Origin: UBA1765 sp045629945 | Lineage (GTDB): Bacteria; Fibrobacterota; Fibrobacteria; Fibrobacterales; Fibrobacteraceae | Direction: 5' to 3' | NCBI GenBank assembly: GCA_045629945.1 | Contig: JAZQSE010000033.1 | Span: forward strand, 62,001 to 126,000 | DNA length: 64,000 nt | Shown here: piece after piece, positions 17,430-25,901 of the stretch | How the letters are laid out: each line of letters begins with the position of its first letter | How positions within the stretch are numbered: position 1 is the stretch's first letter | Notes under the pieces: generated by a model | Told to the model about the DNA's origin: nothing | What the model saw: the letters and a program-made list of their open reading frames with translations, nothing else | Database searches by the model: none | Program-made: the position numbers and the translations under genes

Positions 17430-18596
17430 ATGATTTTTTCTTGTGTAGATTATGATTATACTTTATCGCAAGGCGATAAATTGCTTGCTTTGATTCGTCG
17501 AATTTTTCACAATTCGCCAGAGTTCCGTCACGATAGTTTAAAACATGTCGCTCGTTATGCTCCTTATATTCCGTTTTTCGGAGCAAAGGCAAATCTTTCT
17601 AATTCTTTGCAACGCGTGGTGAGTTTTGCTGACCATAGTAATTCTCTTTATTTTGGAAACCCTATTATACTTGCGGCTGGTGCGAATAAAACGGCAAAAC
17701 GAATTGCAGATTATGCCAATTTAGGTTTTGGCGGTATTACAGTCGGAACGGCAACAAGAAACAAACGTGAAGGCAATACACATAAACCCAGGATAGGCTT
17801 TCTTGAAGAAGATAGAGCAATTCACAATAGCATGGGCTTAAATAATGAAGGCGTAGATGTTATTGCAAAGCGAGTTGATGAACAATTGATTCATGCGCAT
17901 AAAAAAGGGCTTTGTGTTGGTGTTTCTGTAGCTGAAACTCCAGGGCTGACAGATGAAAATGATAAAATTCAGGATATTTTAGATTGTTTTACTAGAGCTT
18001 ATAAGGCCGGGGATTATATTGAAATTAATGTAAGCTGCCCAAATACCGGAGAGAATCGTTTAGATTTAGATACGCGTTTTTTTGAAACTATTTTTTCTGA
18101 AATTATGCACTTGAGAAATACTCTTGGTGTGCGTAAAGCTGTTTTTGCTAAGCTCAGTCCTGATTTGTCTTTGAGTGGTTTACAGACACTTTTAGATGTG
18201 GTTTCCAGGTATGGTGTGAATGGGGTAGTTCTTGGGAATACATACCCAACGGCAAAAATGGAATCTTTACCGGTAAATGCAACATGGGATTCTCTGACAA
18301 CATTAAGAGCTGATGGCGATAAAGGCGGTCTTTCTGGGCGCCCTCTTTATGAAAATATGTTCCAGAATGTGGCTTTTGTCCGTAAAAATTACCCGCATTT
18401 AAAAGTGATGGCCTGTGGTGGTATAGATCACGGCTATAAAATTTTTGATCTTTTGCAGTTAGGCGTTTGTGCTGTGCAATGTTATTCTGTAGTGGCTTTC
18501 CGTTGGATGGCTGCTCATGCTATGCGCCGAGAACTTTTAGCCGCGTTGCAAGGAAACGGTTACAAGTCTTTGCGGGATTACGATGTGGCTTATTAA
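17430..18596 (+). CDS. pyrD: dihydroorotate dehydrogenase (quinone), class 2
   Basis: It oxidises dihydroorotate to orotate in pyrimidine synthesis, passing electrons from FMN to quinone. Class 2 features are the residues GFLEEDRAIHNSMGLNNEG, VSCPNTGENRLDLD with FAKLSPDLS (catalytic region and FMN site) and GNTYPTAKM. The C-terminal part (ACGGIDHGYKIFDLLQLGVCAVQCYS) closes the FMN-phosphate pocket. At 388 residues it is slightly longer than usual because of an N-terminal extension of about 45 residues. There is no clear ribosome site; TAATTT lies 6 nt before the ATG. The next gene overlaps its 3' end by 14 nt. Confidence 0.93.
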   Translation: MIFSCVDYDYTLSQGDKLLALIRRIFHNSPEFRHDSLKHVARYAPYIPFFGAKANLSNSLQRVVSFADHSNSLYFGNPIILAAGANKTAKRIADYANLGFGGITVGTATRNKREGNTHKPRIGFLEEDRAIHNSMGLNNEGVDVIAKRVDEQLIHAHKKGLCVGVSVAETPGLTDENDKIQDILDCFTRAYKAGDYIEINVSCPNTGENRLDLDTRFFETIFSEIMHLRNTLGVRKAVFAKLSPDLSLSGLQTLLDVVSRYGVNGVVLGNTYPTAKMESLPVNATWDSLTTLRADGDKGGLSGRPLYENMFQNVAFVRKNYPHLKVMACGGIDHGYKIFDLLQLGVCAVQCYSVVAFRWMAAHAMRRELLAALQGNGYKSLRDYDVAY

Positions 18597-19161
18597 AAAG
18601 CAAAACTCTTTTTTTAAAAATTTTTTGTTCTTTTTATTGTTGCCATTTCAGGCAATGGCTTCGGGCTTTTTTCTTGAAATGGAAGCCCCGGAAACTCCAG
18701 AGCAACCAGTTTCTCCATTTTATTTTGGTGGCCATATTGGTGGCATTTATTATTTAAAAGGTGTAGAAGCTTTGCTTGAAGGAAACATCCAATACCGGTT
18801 TTCAGAAAAGCATGCGCTTGGTTTATACACTAGTTTCGTGTTTCCCGATACCCAATGGGATGTTGGGTTAGATTATCGTTTTTATATGTTTAATTCTTTT
18901 TCTAACCTTTCAGAAGATTGTTTACAAGTTGGTTTTGCTTATTCCTATTTTGAAAAATCAGGTGAAAATTATTTTGTTCCAAAAATTTCGCTAGCTTATG
19001 GTAAAGATTTGAAATTGATTTCAAAAGCGCCTTTTGTTTTGCGTTTTAGTATAGGCGGTAGTTATTTACTCGGTGAACCTTTAGCCAAAAAAATAAATGC
19101 GTATTCTTTACAAGAATCACACATGGTACTTTATGTTAAAACAGGTATTCTCTTTTTCTAA
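18583..19161 (+). CDS. small outer-membrane beta-barrel-like protein, unrecognised
   Basis: The 192-residue protein has a signal peptide (about residues 9-27, FFKNFLFFLLLPFQAMASG). Eight or so amphipathic strands follow (for example FYFGGHIGGIYYLK, HALGLYTSFVF, WDVGLDYRFYMF, CLQVGFAYSYF), ending in LYVKTGILFF, a typical barrel closing strand with a terminal Phe. I do not recognise a family. It overlaps the pyrD end by 14 nt and the next gene's start by 29 nt, so translation is probably coupled with the PDZ-thioredoxin gene. A structural or pore role in the outer membrane is inferred. Confidence 0.65.
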   Translation: MWLIKKQNSFFKNFLFFLLLPFQAMASGFFLEMEAPETPEQPVSPFYFGGHIGGIYYLKGVEALLEGNIQYRFSEKHALGLYTSFVFPDTQWDVGLDYRFYMFNSFSNLSEDCLQVGFAYSYFEKSGENYFVPKISLAYGKDLKLISKAPFVLRFSIGGSYLLGEPLAKKINAYSLQESHMVLYVKTGILFF

Positions 19162-19909
19162 AATAATTTTTTGCTTTTTCTTTTTTGCAAGTTCTCTTTA
19201 TGCCAATCCTTGGCTTGGAGTTTCTTTTAACAAACAGGCATACCCAGACAGGTTGGAGCTTTTGGTCCGAGGCGTTCACCCGACTTCGGATGCGATTCGT
19301 GTCGGTCTAGAAGCTGGTGACATAATTGAAAAAATAAACGGAAAAACTTTAAAAGATAATGAAGATTTAAAGTTAGCGTTTCAAGGGAAAAAAGTCGGCG
19401 ATAAAATCCAGATTACTTTTCGGCGAGAGGGTAAAGAAAAGAAAGTGCAGATTGCAATGACAAAGCGCCCTGATGATATTTCAGCATTAATGGGGTCTGC
19501 TATTGGGAGTAAAGCATTGGAATTCGGGAAAAATTTTTATGCCAATGGAGAAAAAAGAAAAGCAAAAGCTAAAGCAACGCTTTTGGATTTTTGGGCAACG
19601 TGGTGCGGGCCTTGTAGAAATACGCTTCCAATGTTAGACAGACTTTATAAAAAACATAGTGGAAACGGCCTTGAAATTATAGGGGTTTCTTCTGAAACAA
19701 CAGATGTTTTAAATAAGTTCCAGCAGAAATTTGTTTCGCCTTATCCACTTTATCAAGATGTTGGGCAAAAAATGTGGAGCCATTACAATATTCGTTCGGT
19801 ACCTACATTGATTTTGTTAGATGAAAATGGTTATATTCTGAAAGTATGGCATGGCGTTCGCTCGGAAAGTGCTTTACAAAAAGCTGTTGAAACTGTTTTA
19901 GGGAAATAA
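19133..19909 (+). CDS. secreted PDZ-thioredoxin (TlpA-like) fusion protein
   Basis: A signal peptide (about 1-24) is followed by a PDZ domain (about 27-110, with the peptide-groove segment PWLGVSF and EAGDIIEKINGKTL). A thioredoxin domain comes next (about 130-258) with WATWCGPC (C158, C161) and a cis-proline in RSVPTLILL. It should act in the periplasm as a disulfide reductase or isomerase, with the PDZ domain binding client C-termini such as those of barrel proteins. That fits its overlap with the barrel gene before it, though it is inference. ATG 19133 is preferred over 19097 because the signal peptide begins there. Confidence 0.8.
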   Translation: MLKQVFSFSKIIFCFFFFASSLYANPWLGVSFNKQAYPDRLELLVRGVHPTSDAIRVGLEAGDIIEKINGKTLKDNEDLKLAFQGKKVGDKIQITFRREGKEKKVQIAMTKRPDDISALMGSAIGSKALEFGKNFYANGEKRKAKAKATLLDFWATWCGPCRNTLPMLDRLYKKHSGNGLEIIGVSSETTDVLNKFQQKFVSPYPLYQDVGQKMWSHYNIRSVPTLILLDENGYILKVWHGVRSESALQKAVETVLGK

Positions 19910-19911
19910 AA

Positions 19912-20328
19912 ATGAAACAAGAAATTAATTGGAATGAACCGCAGATTATTGATATTCCAATCGTTCACGACCAACGTGGAAATTTGAGCGTTGTGGAAGG
20001 TGGTGATTTGGTTCCTTTTGATATAAAACGGCTTTATTATTTATATGATGTCCCGGGTGGGGCAACACGAGGTGGGCATGCCCACAAAAATTTGCGGCAG
20101 TTGATTATTGCGGCAAGTGGTAGTTTCGATGTTGTTTTAGATAATGGTAAAACCCGGCAGAAGTTTTCATTAAATCGCTCTTATAAAGGGCTTTATATTC
20201 CAACTATGATTTGGCGAGAAATTGAAAATTTTTCTTCGGGTGCAGTTTGTATGGTTCTTGCTTCAGAACATTATGACGAATCTGATTACATTTATGATTA
20301 CAATGAATTCTTAAAAGAGGTCTTGTAA
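19912..20328 (+). CDS. sugar 3,4-ketoisomerase, FdtA/QdtA family (WxcM-like cupin)
   Basis: This 138-residue single cupin has the family pattern: DQRGNLSVVEG at the start, metal or substrate-binding GGATRGGHAHKNLRQLII and YIPTMIWREIENFS. FdtA and QdtA convert dTDP-4-keto-6-deoxyglucose to its 3-keto isomers for dTDP-Fuc3NAc or Qui3NAc in O-antigen and S-layer glycans. The exact product cannot be told. It starts 2 nt after the thioredoxin gene. The aminotransferase and acetyltransferase that normally accompany it are not in this window, so the pathway must be completed elsewhere. Confidence 0.8.
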   Translation: MKQEINWNEPQIIDIPIVHDQRGNLSVVEGGDLVPFDIKRLYYLYDVPGGATRGGHAHKNLRQLIIAASGSFDVVLDNGKTRQKFSLNRSYKGLYIPTMIWREIENFSSGAVCMVLASEHYDESDYIYDYNEFLKEVL

Positions 20329-21315
20329 TTAGCGCATTTTAGAAACTTCATTTAAAAGTTCTGTTTCTGACAAACCGTATTTTCCCAATGCTTTTTCAAT
20401 GCCATTTTTGCCGGTTTCTTGAATGATATCTTTAAGGTTTTCAAAGGGGACTTTTTCAAGAATTTTCTTTACCATAGCAAGCGAATACCAATAAAGTTTT
20501 TTCGCGTTTTCTGTATTTTTTTCTTTGATAAAAGATTCTCTTAAAGTTTGTATTGAGGGAATGTTTCCTTGTGGAAAAGGTTCTAAAGAACTTCCGTCAA
20601 TGGTTTGTGCAATCCCTTCATTTAACCAAAGAGGAATGTTTGTCCGAGAAATAGAGTGTATAAAAGCGTGTGTTAATTCGTGAAGCAACATAGGGCGATA
20701 AAGCTCTCGGTATTGCATCACATTTAAAGAAACGCGTAATTTTCCATCAAAAACAGCTCCCACCCATTCAGGTCTGTTTGCGCTCCCTTGAAATTCTTTA
20801 GATTGGTACAACACAAGGTGGATTCTTTCTTCTGGATAAAAATTAAAAAGCCGGCAAAGAGAATCATAAGCGACTTCTAAAACGGTTAAGGCTTCATAAA
20901 TATCAGTTCTAGAAGGCGAAGAATCAAATTCTAGCCTAAAATGTCTTGAATCTTCTGAAGAAAGTTTGTTACTTTCTTTTAAAAGTTGTTCTGCTTTTTG
21001 TTTAATGATTTTAGCGGTTTCTGATTGAAAAGAAAATGTCGCAATATATTCTTTACATTCAGTGTATTTTCCTTGCTCTAAAAGAATACCGGCAAGGTGT
21101 AATTGGAGATTGGTATCATTAGGTTCTTCTTTAAGTAAGGCGCGTATATTTTTTTCGGCACAAATCCAATCGCTTTGTTTTAAGCAGTTGTTAGTTTCTT
21201 GAATGAGTTGTTCTTGTTTTTGAAATAAAGCTTTTTCTTCAGATTTCTTTTTAAGGAAAGAAAGACTAAATAAAACAAGAATAGAAATCAAAAAAATGAG
21301 AAATATTTTTTTCAT
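20329..21315 (-). CDS. membrane-anchored gluzincin (peptidase MA-like) with TPR region
   Basis: The 328-residue protein has an N-terminal membrane anchor (residues 3-20, IFLIFLISILVLFSLSF). A TPR-like helical region (about 35-110) precedes a peptidase MA-like domain with HELTHAFIHS (about 218) and the downstream LWLNEGIAQTIDG, giving the HExxH plus Glu set of gluzincins. It probably acts outside the inner membrane on unknown proteins. It ends 1 nt past the ketoisomerase stop on the opposite strand, so their 3' ends adjoin. The domain layout resembles that of the accessory protein at 6.9-8.6 kb, but the two are not clear homologues. Confidence 0.72.
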   Translation of the reverse strand: MKKIFLIFLISILVLFSLSFLKKKSEEKALFQKQEQLIQETNNCLKQSDWICAEKNIRALLKEEPNDTNLQLHLAGILLEQGKYTECKEYIATFSFQSETAKIIKQKAEQLLKESNKLSSEDSRHFRLEFDSSPSRTDIYEALTVLEVAYDSLCRLFNFYPEERIHLVLYQSKEFQGSANRPEWVGAVFDGKLRVSLNVMQYRELYRPMLLHELTHAFIHSISRTNIPLWLNEGIAQTIDGSSLEPFPQGNIPSIQTLRESFIKEKNTENAKKLYWYSLAMVKKILEKVPFENLKDIIQETGKNGIEKALGKYGLSETELLNEVSKMR

Positions 21316-21431
21316 AGAAGAAAAATAATTTTTTTTGTCACTTTTTTCTTTTGTTAAGCGTTTTAAATAAGTAGAAGGGCATATAAGTGTTTTTCTAAAA
21401 ATAATGTTAACGAAAATTCAAAGGAGAAAAT

Positions 21432-22103
21432 GTGAATTTAAAAGAAACAGGGATTTTGCCAAGAGAAAAATTGTTACAACAAGGTGCGTCTTATTTGAAT
21501 AAAGAAGAACTTTTGGCAATTATTTTAGGGCGTGGAATTCGAGGCAAAGATGTTTTAGAACTGGCTTTAGAAGTAAGTCATTTTTTAGAAAAATCGGTGC
21601 GTTTGCCAACGGTAGAAGAAATATCAAAAATTAAAGGGTTAGGTTTTGCTAAAGCTTGCCAAATTGTGGCTTGTTTAGAACTTTCAGCAAGATTTTTGAT
21701 AGCGACAAATTCGCAGGCCGTTTGTACGCCAGAAGAATCGGTTAGGCGTTTTTCTTTTATGAAATATGAAAAGCAAGAAGTTTTTGCAATGATTTCTTTG
21801 AATTCAGCGAATAAAGTTTTGAAAACACATGTTTTAACTCGTGGCACAGCAACACAGACGCCGATTCACCCACGAGAAGCTTTTATAAAAGCTATTGAAG
21901 ATGGAGCGGTTTCCGTTTTATTTGCCCATAATCACCCCTCTTCTTCGTTAAAGCCTAGTTCAGAAGATATTCAGGTGACAACAACACTTTGTAGAGCAGG
22001 GGAACTGCTTGGAATAACTGTATTAGACCATCTTGTAATAGGGGCTTCTGGTTATAAAAGTATTAGGCGAGAATACCCTTATATTTTTGAAAGAGGACTT
22101 TAA
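21432..22103 (+). CDS. radC: RadC/YkfG-family JAMM-domain protein
   Basis: An N-terminal UPF0758 region with a helix-hairpin-helix (SKIKGLGFAKACQIVA, about 65-80) is followed by the MPN+/JAMM metal site in FAHNHPSSSLKPSSEDIQVT (about 175-193). Early work linked RadC to DNA repair; its true biochemical role is still unsettled. The length (223) is normal. The start is GTG 21432, five bases after AAGGAG; the ATG two bases upstream is out of frame. It stands alone. Confidence 0.93.
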   Translation: MNLKETGILPREKLLQQGASYLNKEELLAIILGRGIRGKDVLELALEVSHFLEKSVRLPTVEEISKIKGLGFAKACQIVACLELSARFLIATNSQAVCTPEESVRRFSFMKYEKQEVFAMISLNSANKVLKTHVLTRGTATQTPIHPREAFIKAIEDGAVSVLFAHNHPSSSLKPSSEDIQVTTTLCRAGELLGITVLDHLVIGASGYKSIRREYPYIFERGL

Positions 22104-22332
22104 AAAATGAAAAAAGGAAACATTTGTTGTAAAGTATTTTTTACTCGAATTGATTCTAGAATGGGATTATGAAAATAATTTCAAAAAAAGAAACAACTAT
22201 TTGTGATTTGTATACAAAAAGGTATCTAAAAAGAAAAGAGGTTCCTACAAATTTTATGAAAATAGGTATATTTTATATTAGATTGTTCCATATTGTAATA
22301 ACCGATTTTAAAATTGGTACGAAGGAGAACCA

Positions 22333-24849
22333 ATGAATAAATACATTAAGTGCCTAGCTGTTCTTGGCTTATCGGTTTCTATGGCTTTTGCTCATGAAAC
22401 GATGAATAAGACAGGTCTTTTAGGTGTCAATAAGACCCATTCTGCAAAGTCTATGAAGCATGGGCAACTCGGGATTTCCGTTCTTGGTGATATCAATAAC
22501 GATGGTGGTATTATCAGCGGTGAATTTCAGAATGTAACTACAGGAGAACGAGTTCCGACTCCGGATGCACAAAGAGATAAATATTTAGGTCTCAGCGGTT
22601 ACATTGGCATGTCATTTGGTATGTTTGAAATTGTAGACTTGGCCGTTATGTTGCCAGTGTATTACGATCAGCAAACATTCAAGCATGCAGATGCTTCAAA
22701 GAAGGGTGGTTTGGGAAACCTTCGTGCAAACTTGAAATTAAGAGCTCCACTTCCAGAAGATCAACTTTTTGATATTGCTTTGATTCTTGGTGGTGACTTT
22801 GGCACAGCTAATACAGATGAACGTGGTATTTGGCTCAGAGAACCTGATTATTACAATGTGGAAAAGGGTTCTGCTTATACTTTCGGTCATCGCCAGACAT
22901 TGTTCCGTGCAGTGCTTGCTGCAACAATGGATTTGCGTAAAATTGATGCCGCTCCACTTCTTGTTCACTTGAACGGTGGTTATCGTATGCCTCTTGAAGG
23001 CGATGGTTATAACCGTTTCTACCATTTCAGTGCAGGTCTTGAACTCTATCCTCTACCAGTGGTCTCCATCTTTGGTGAATACTACATGGATATCCCTGAC
23101 GGCAAGGTGAAAGATTACTTAGATCTTTCTGAAGCTTCTGTTGGTCTTGTATTCCATATTGGTAGTCATCTTGACCTCCAGGTTGGTGGGCACTTCTACA
23201 TTGGTGGTGATAAGTACGCTCCAATGACTGGTGCTTTTGGTCATGATTCTTGGGCTTATAATGGTCGCATTGGTGCAAGTGCTTCTGGCTTTGGCGGAAT
23301 TACTTGGTCTGGCTTCCTTATTGACCCGGATTATGATGGCGATACCGTTCCAGATGAAAATGATAAATGCCCTGAAGAAGCTGGTGCTCCTCAAAACGAT
23401 GGTTGCCCATGGTCTAACCCTGACTTAGATGAAGATGGTATTTGCGATGCTTGGGTTGCTGAAAAAGGCTTGTTTGGTGAATTTGCTTCTATTTGTGAAG
23501 GTATCGATAATTGCCCGAACGAAGCTGGTGAAGGTGAAGACGGTTGCCCACTTGATGATCCAGATGCTGATAAAGACGGCGTTTGCGATGCTTGGGTTGC
23601 TCAGAAGAATTACCAAGATCACTTCAGCGATATTTGCGGTGGCATTGATAACTGCCCGGCACAACCAGGCCCAGAAACCAACATGGGTTGCCCAGAAGAT
23701 AATCCAGATGCAGATGGCGATGGAATGTGTGATCCTTGGGTTTCTCAGAAAAACCGCTTGAAAGACTTTGCTAAAGTATGTAAAGGTTATGATAACTGCC
23801 CAGGTGAAGCTGGTCCAGATGCAAACAAGGGTTGCCCATGGCCAGATCCAGATACTGATGGTGATGGTCTTTGCGATGAATGGGTAACTGCTAAGAAGAT
23901 GGGTTACTTCTTCGAAAATGCTGCAACTTTGAATGACCCTTATGTAACCAAGGCTTGTAAAGGTCTTGACAAGTGTCCGTATGAATATGGTCCACTCTTT
24001 ACTGATGGCTGCCCAGCTGAAGACCCAGACCCAGATAAAGATGGTGTTTGCGATGCTTGGGTAACACAGCAGAAAGTTCTTGACCAGTTTGCAGAAGTTT
24101 GCTCTGGCCTCGATAAGTGCCCACTTGATTCTGGTTCTGTAGAAAACCACGGTTGTAAACTCGATGACCCAGATGGTGATAAAGACGGCATTTGCGATGC
24201 TTGGGTAACGGAAAAGAAAATGCAAGACAAGTATCTTGAAGTTTGCTCTGGCTTTGACAAGTGCCCATACGATGCTGGTGATAAGGACAACAATGGTTGC
24301 CCACTTGATGACCCAGATACCGATAAAGACGGCGTTTGCGATCCATGGGTAACTCAGAAGAAGATGAGTTCTAAGTTCCAAGATGTATGTATTGGCGTGG
24401 ATAACTGCCCACTTGAAGCTGGTGACAAGAACAACAATGGTTGCGAAATCAAGCTTAAAGTGATGAAACTTGATGGAGTTACTTTCGCAAGTGGTAAGTC
24501 TGTCTTGAATTCCAACGCTAAGAAGGCATTGAAGGGAACTATCCGCGAGCTCAAGTTGCCTGAAAACGAAGGAACGAACATTGTTATTCAAGGCCATACC
24601 GATAACACTGGTAACGCTAAGAAAAACAAGAAACTTTCTTTACAACGTGCTGAAGCTGTTATGAAATACCTCATTTCTCAAGGCATTGCAAAGAGTCGTG
24701 TAAAGGCAATTGGTTGCGGTTCTGACGCTCCTATTGCAAGTAACAAGACTGCTGATGGCCGTGAAGAAAACCGTCGTATTGAAATGCACCCAGCTACCCC
24801 AGAAGGTACTGAAGAACAGTGTATTGCAACCTATACTGAAGAAGAATAA
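22333..24849 (+). CDS. OmpA-family porin with thrombospondin type-3-like repeats
   Basis: The 838-residue protein has a signal peptide (1-20, ending AFA) and an N-terminal beta-barrel (about 25-330). A stalk of one short and seven long (about 45-58 residue) type-3-like repeats follows (about 333-710), each with DPDxDKDGVCD-type calcium-binding loops and CP/GCP cysteines. The C-terminal OmpA domain (about 715-820) carries the peptidoglycan-binding IQGHTDNTGN and LSLQRAEAVMKYL. It should tie the outer membrane to the wall and is probably abundant: GAAGGAG lies before the ATG and a strong terminator follows. The repeats are codon-similar and could recombine. Such proteins are common in Fibrobacter and related phyla. 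Confidence 0.92.
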   Translation: MNKYIKCLAVLGLSVSMAFAHETMNKTGLLGVNKTHSAKSMKHGQLGISVLGDINNDGGIISGEFQNVTTGERVPTPDAQRDKYLGLSGYIGMSFGMFEIVDLAVMLPVYYDQQTFKHADASKKGGLGNLRANLKLRAPLPEDQLFDIALILGGDFGTANTDERGIWLREPDYYNVEKGSAYTFGHRQTLFRAVLAATMDLRKIDAAPLLVHLNGGYRMPLEGDGYNRFYHFSAGLELYPLPVVSIFGEYYMDIPDGKVKDYLDLSEASVGLVFHIGSHLDLQVGGHFYIGGDKYAPMTGAFGHDSWAYNGRIGASASGFGGITWSGFLIDPDYDGDTVPDENDKCPEEAGAPQNDGCPWSNPDLDEDGICDAWVAEKGLFGEFASICEGIDNCPNEAGEGEDGCPLDDPDADKDGVCDAWVAQKNYQDHFSDICGGIDNCPAQPGPETNMGCPEDNPDADGDGMCDPWVSQKNRLKDFAKVCKGYDNCPGEAGPDANKGCPWPDPDTDGDGLCDEWVTAKKMGYFFENAATLNDPYVTKACKGLDKCPYEYGPLFTDGCPAEDPDPDKDGVCDAWVTQQKVLDQFAEVCSGLDKCPLDSGSVENHGCKLDDPDGDKDGICDAWVTEKKMQDKYLEVCSGFDKCPYDAGDKDNNGCPLDDPDTDKDGVCDPWVTQKKMSSKFQDVCIGVDNCPLEAGDKNNNGCEIKLKVMKLDGVTFASGKSVLNSNAKKALKGTIRELKLPENEGTNIVIQGHTDNTGNAKKNKKLSLQRAEAVMKYLISQGIAKSRVKAIGCGSDAPIASNKTADGREENRRIEMHPATPEGTEEQCIATYTEEE

Positions 24850-24851
24850 TT

Positions 24852-24867
24852 TAAACTTCGAAGTTTA
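24852..24867. promoter_or_regulatory. 16-bp perfect palindrome after the OmpA gene
   Basis: TAAACTTCGAAGTTTA directly follows the stop codon of the OmpA-family gene and precedes the terminator hairpin. It may be a 3'-end stability hairpin or a binding site; its role is unknown. Confidence 0.4.
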
Positions 24868-24873
24868 GGAAAT

Positions 24874-24907
24874 AAAACTCCTGGAACGAATGTTCCAGGA
24901 GTTTTTG
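24874..24907 (+). terminator. intrinsic terminator after the OmpA gene
   Basis: AAACTCCTGGAAC pairs with GTTCCAGGAGTTT around a short loop and is followed by a T run. Confidence 0.9.
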
Positions 24908-25032
24908 TTTTCAGGGTTTTATTTTAATTGGCTTTATATGCTTGTATCATAAAAAATTTTTGCTTTAAAGTAAAATTTCAAATAAATCCATTAAAATAAA
25001 AGAAAAAATGATATTTTGTATCTTTAAAAAAG

Positions 25033-25061
25033 TTGCTTTTGAATGAAAAAATGTCTATATT
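25033..25061 (+). promoter_or_regulatory. promoter of the TIGR02147 operon, probably leaderless
   Basis: TTGCTT (25033-25038) and TATATT (25056-25061) are separated by 17 nt, the optimal spacing. The ATG at 25068 lies six bases after the -10 box, so transcription would begin at about the A of the start codon. Confidence 0.6.
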
Positions 25062-25067
25062 ATAGGT

Positions 25068-25901
25068 ATGAAACCGATTTTAGAATATTCTTCTTTTCGG
25101 ACGTTCCTTTTGGATTATTACAAGGAACGCCATGAATTCGGTTTTACTTGGCGAGATTTTGCCAAAATAGCGGGGTATTCTTCTCCTGTTTTTTTGAAAT
25201 TGGTTTGCGATGCAAAAGCAAATCTGAGTGAATTAGGGGTTGAACGTGTCGCTTCGGCGATAGGTTTAGTTGGTGTGGATTTGCAATATTTTAGAGCACT
25301 TGTTCGTTATGAACAAGAAAAAGATTCTAAAAAACGTGAAACCTTCTGGAAAGAACTTAGGTGTTTAGCAAAAGAAAATTCTTTCCATTTAGTAGGTGAA
25401 GAACAATACGATTATTATGCTTCTTGGCGTCATCCGGTTTTAAGAGAATTGGTTTCTGTTTTGCCTTCTGCAAAGCCAGTAGAATTGGCTAACCTTTTTG
25501 TTGAAGAAACTTCTGCTGCTGAAGTGCGTAAGGCACTTTCAGTTTTATTGCAGACAGGTTTTTTAAAAGAACAAAATGGAAAACTTTCGGTGGTGGAAAA
25601 ATCGGTTTCAACAGGGATTTTAGAGCCAGGAAAGTTGGCTATTCGCAATATGCACCTCCAGATGGGAGAACTTGCGTTAAAAGCTTTAGAAAGTGTAGAA
25701 CCTTCAGAACGCGATGTCTCTGGTTTAACAATGGGCATCTCTAAAAATGCTTACCAACGTATTGTTGAAGAGACGGCTGCCTTCAGGCGTCGTTTAGCAG
25801 CAATAGCTATGGAATCAGAAGGCGAAGAACGCGTTTATAGAATGAATTTACAGTTTTTCCCGTTGACTAAAGCAAATAGGAGAAAGTCAAATGAAAATTA
25901 G
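25068..25901 (+). CDS. TIGR02147 family protein (Fibrobacter paralogous family)
   Basis: The opening ILEYSSFRTFLLDYYKER and the helix-turn-helix-like FTWRDFAKIAGYSSPVFLKLVCDAKANLS match the TIGR02147 family, first noted as a paralogous group in Fibrobacter succinogenes. The N-terminal part (about 20-75) looks like a DNA-binding HTH. The C-terminal half holds a conserved LQMGELALKALESVEPSERDVSGLTMGIS segment. A regulatory role is probable but unproven. The last 11 nt overlap the next gene, a lipoprotein, suggesting that this regulator and the lipoprotein are coupled. It appears to be transcribed from a promoter six bases from its ATG. Confidence 0.85.
   Translation: MKPILEYSSFRTFLLDYYKERHEFGFTWRDFAKIAGYSSPVFLKLVCDAKANLSELGVERVASAIGLVGVDLQYFRALVRYEQEKDSKKRETFWKELRCLAKENSFHLVGEEQYDYYASWRHPVLRELVSVLPSAKPVELANLFVEETSAAEVRKALSVLLQTGFLKEQNGKLSVVEKSVSTGILEPGKLAIRNMHLQMGELALKALESVEPSERDVSGLTMGISKNAYQRIVEETAAFRRRLAAIAMESEGEERVYRMNLQFFPLTKANRRKSNEN

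Noticed and set aside
20329..21315. A second copy of the accessory TPR-zincin
   Set aside because: Both have TPRs and HELTH, but the surrounding residues, the membrane anchor and the lengths differ; this is a common peptidase MA-like design.
22107..22336. Two short plus-strand frames (21 and 55 codons) before the OmpA gene
   Set aside because: No ribosome sites and A+T-rich random-looking sequence; the second merely overlaps the OmpA ATG. More likely untranslated leader.
23425..24597. 390-residue minus-strand open frame
   Set aside because: It is the antisense of the OmpA type-3 repeats, with repetitive composition and no homology-like features.
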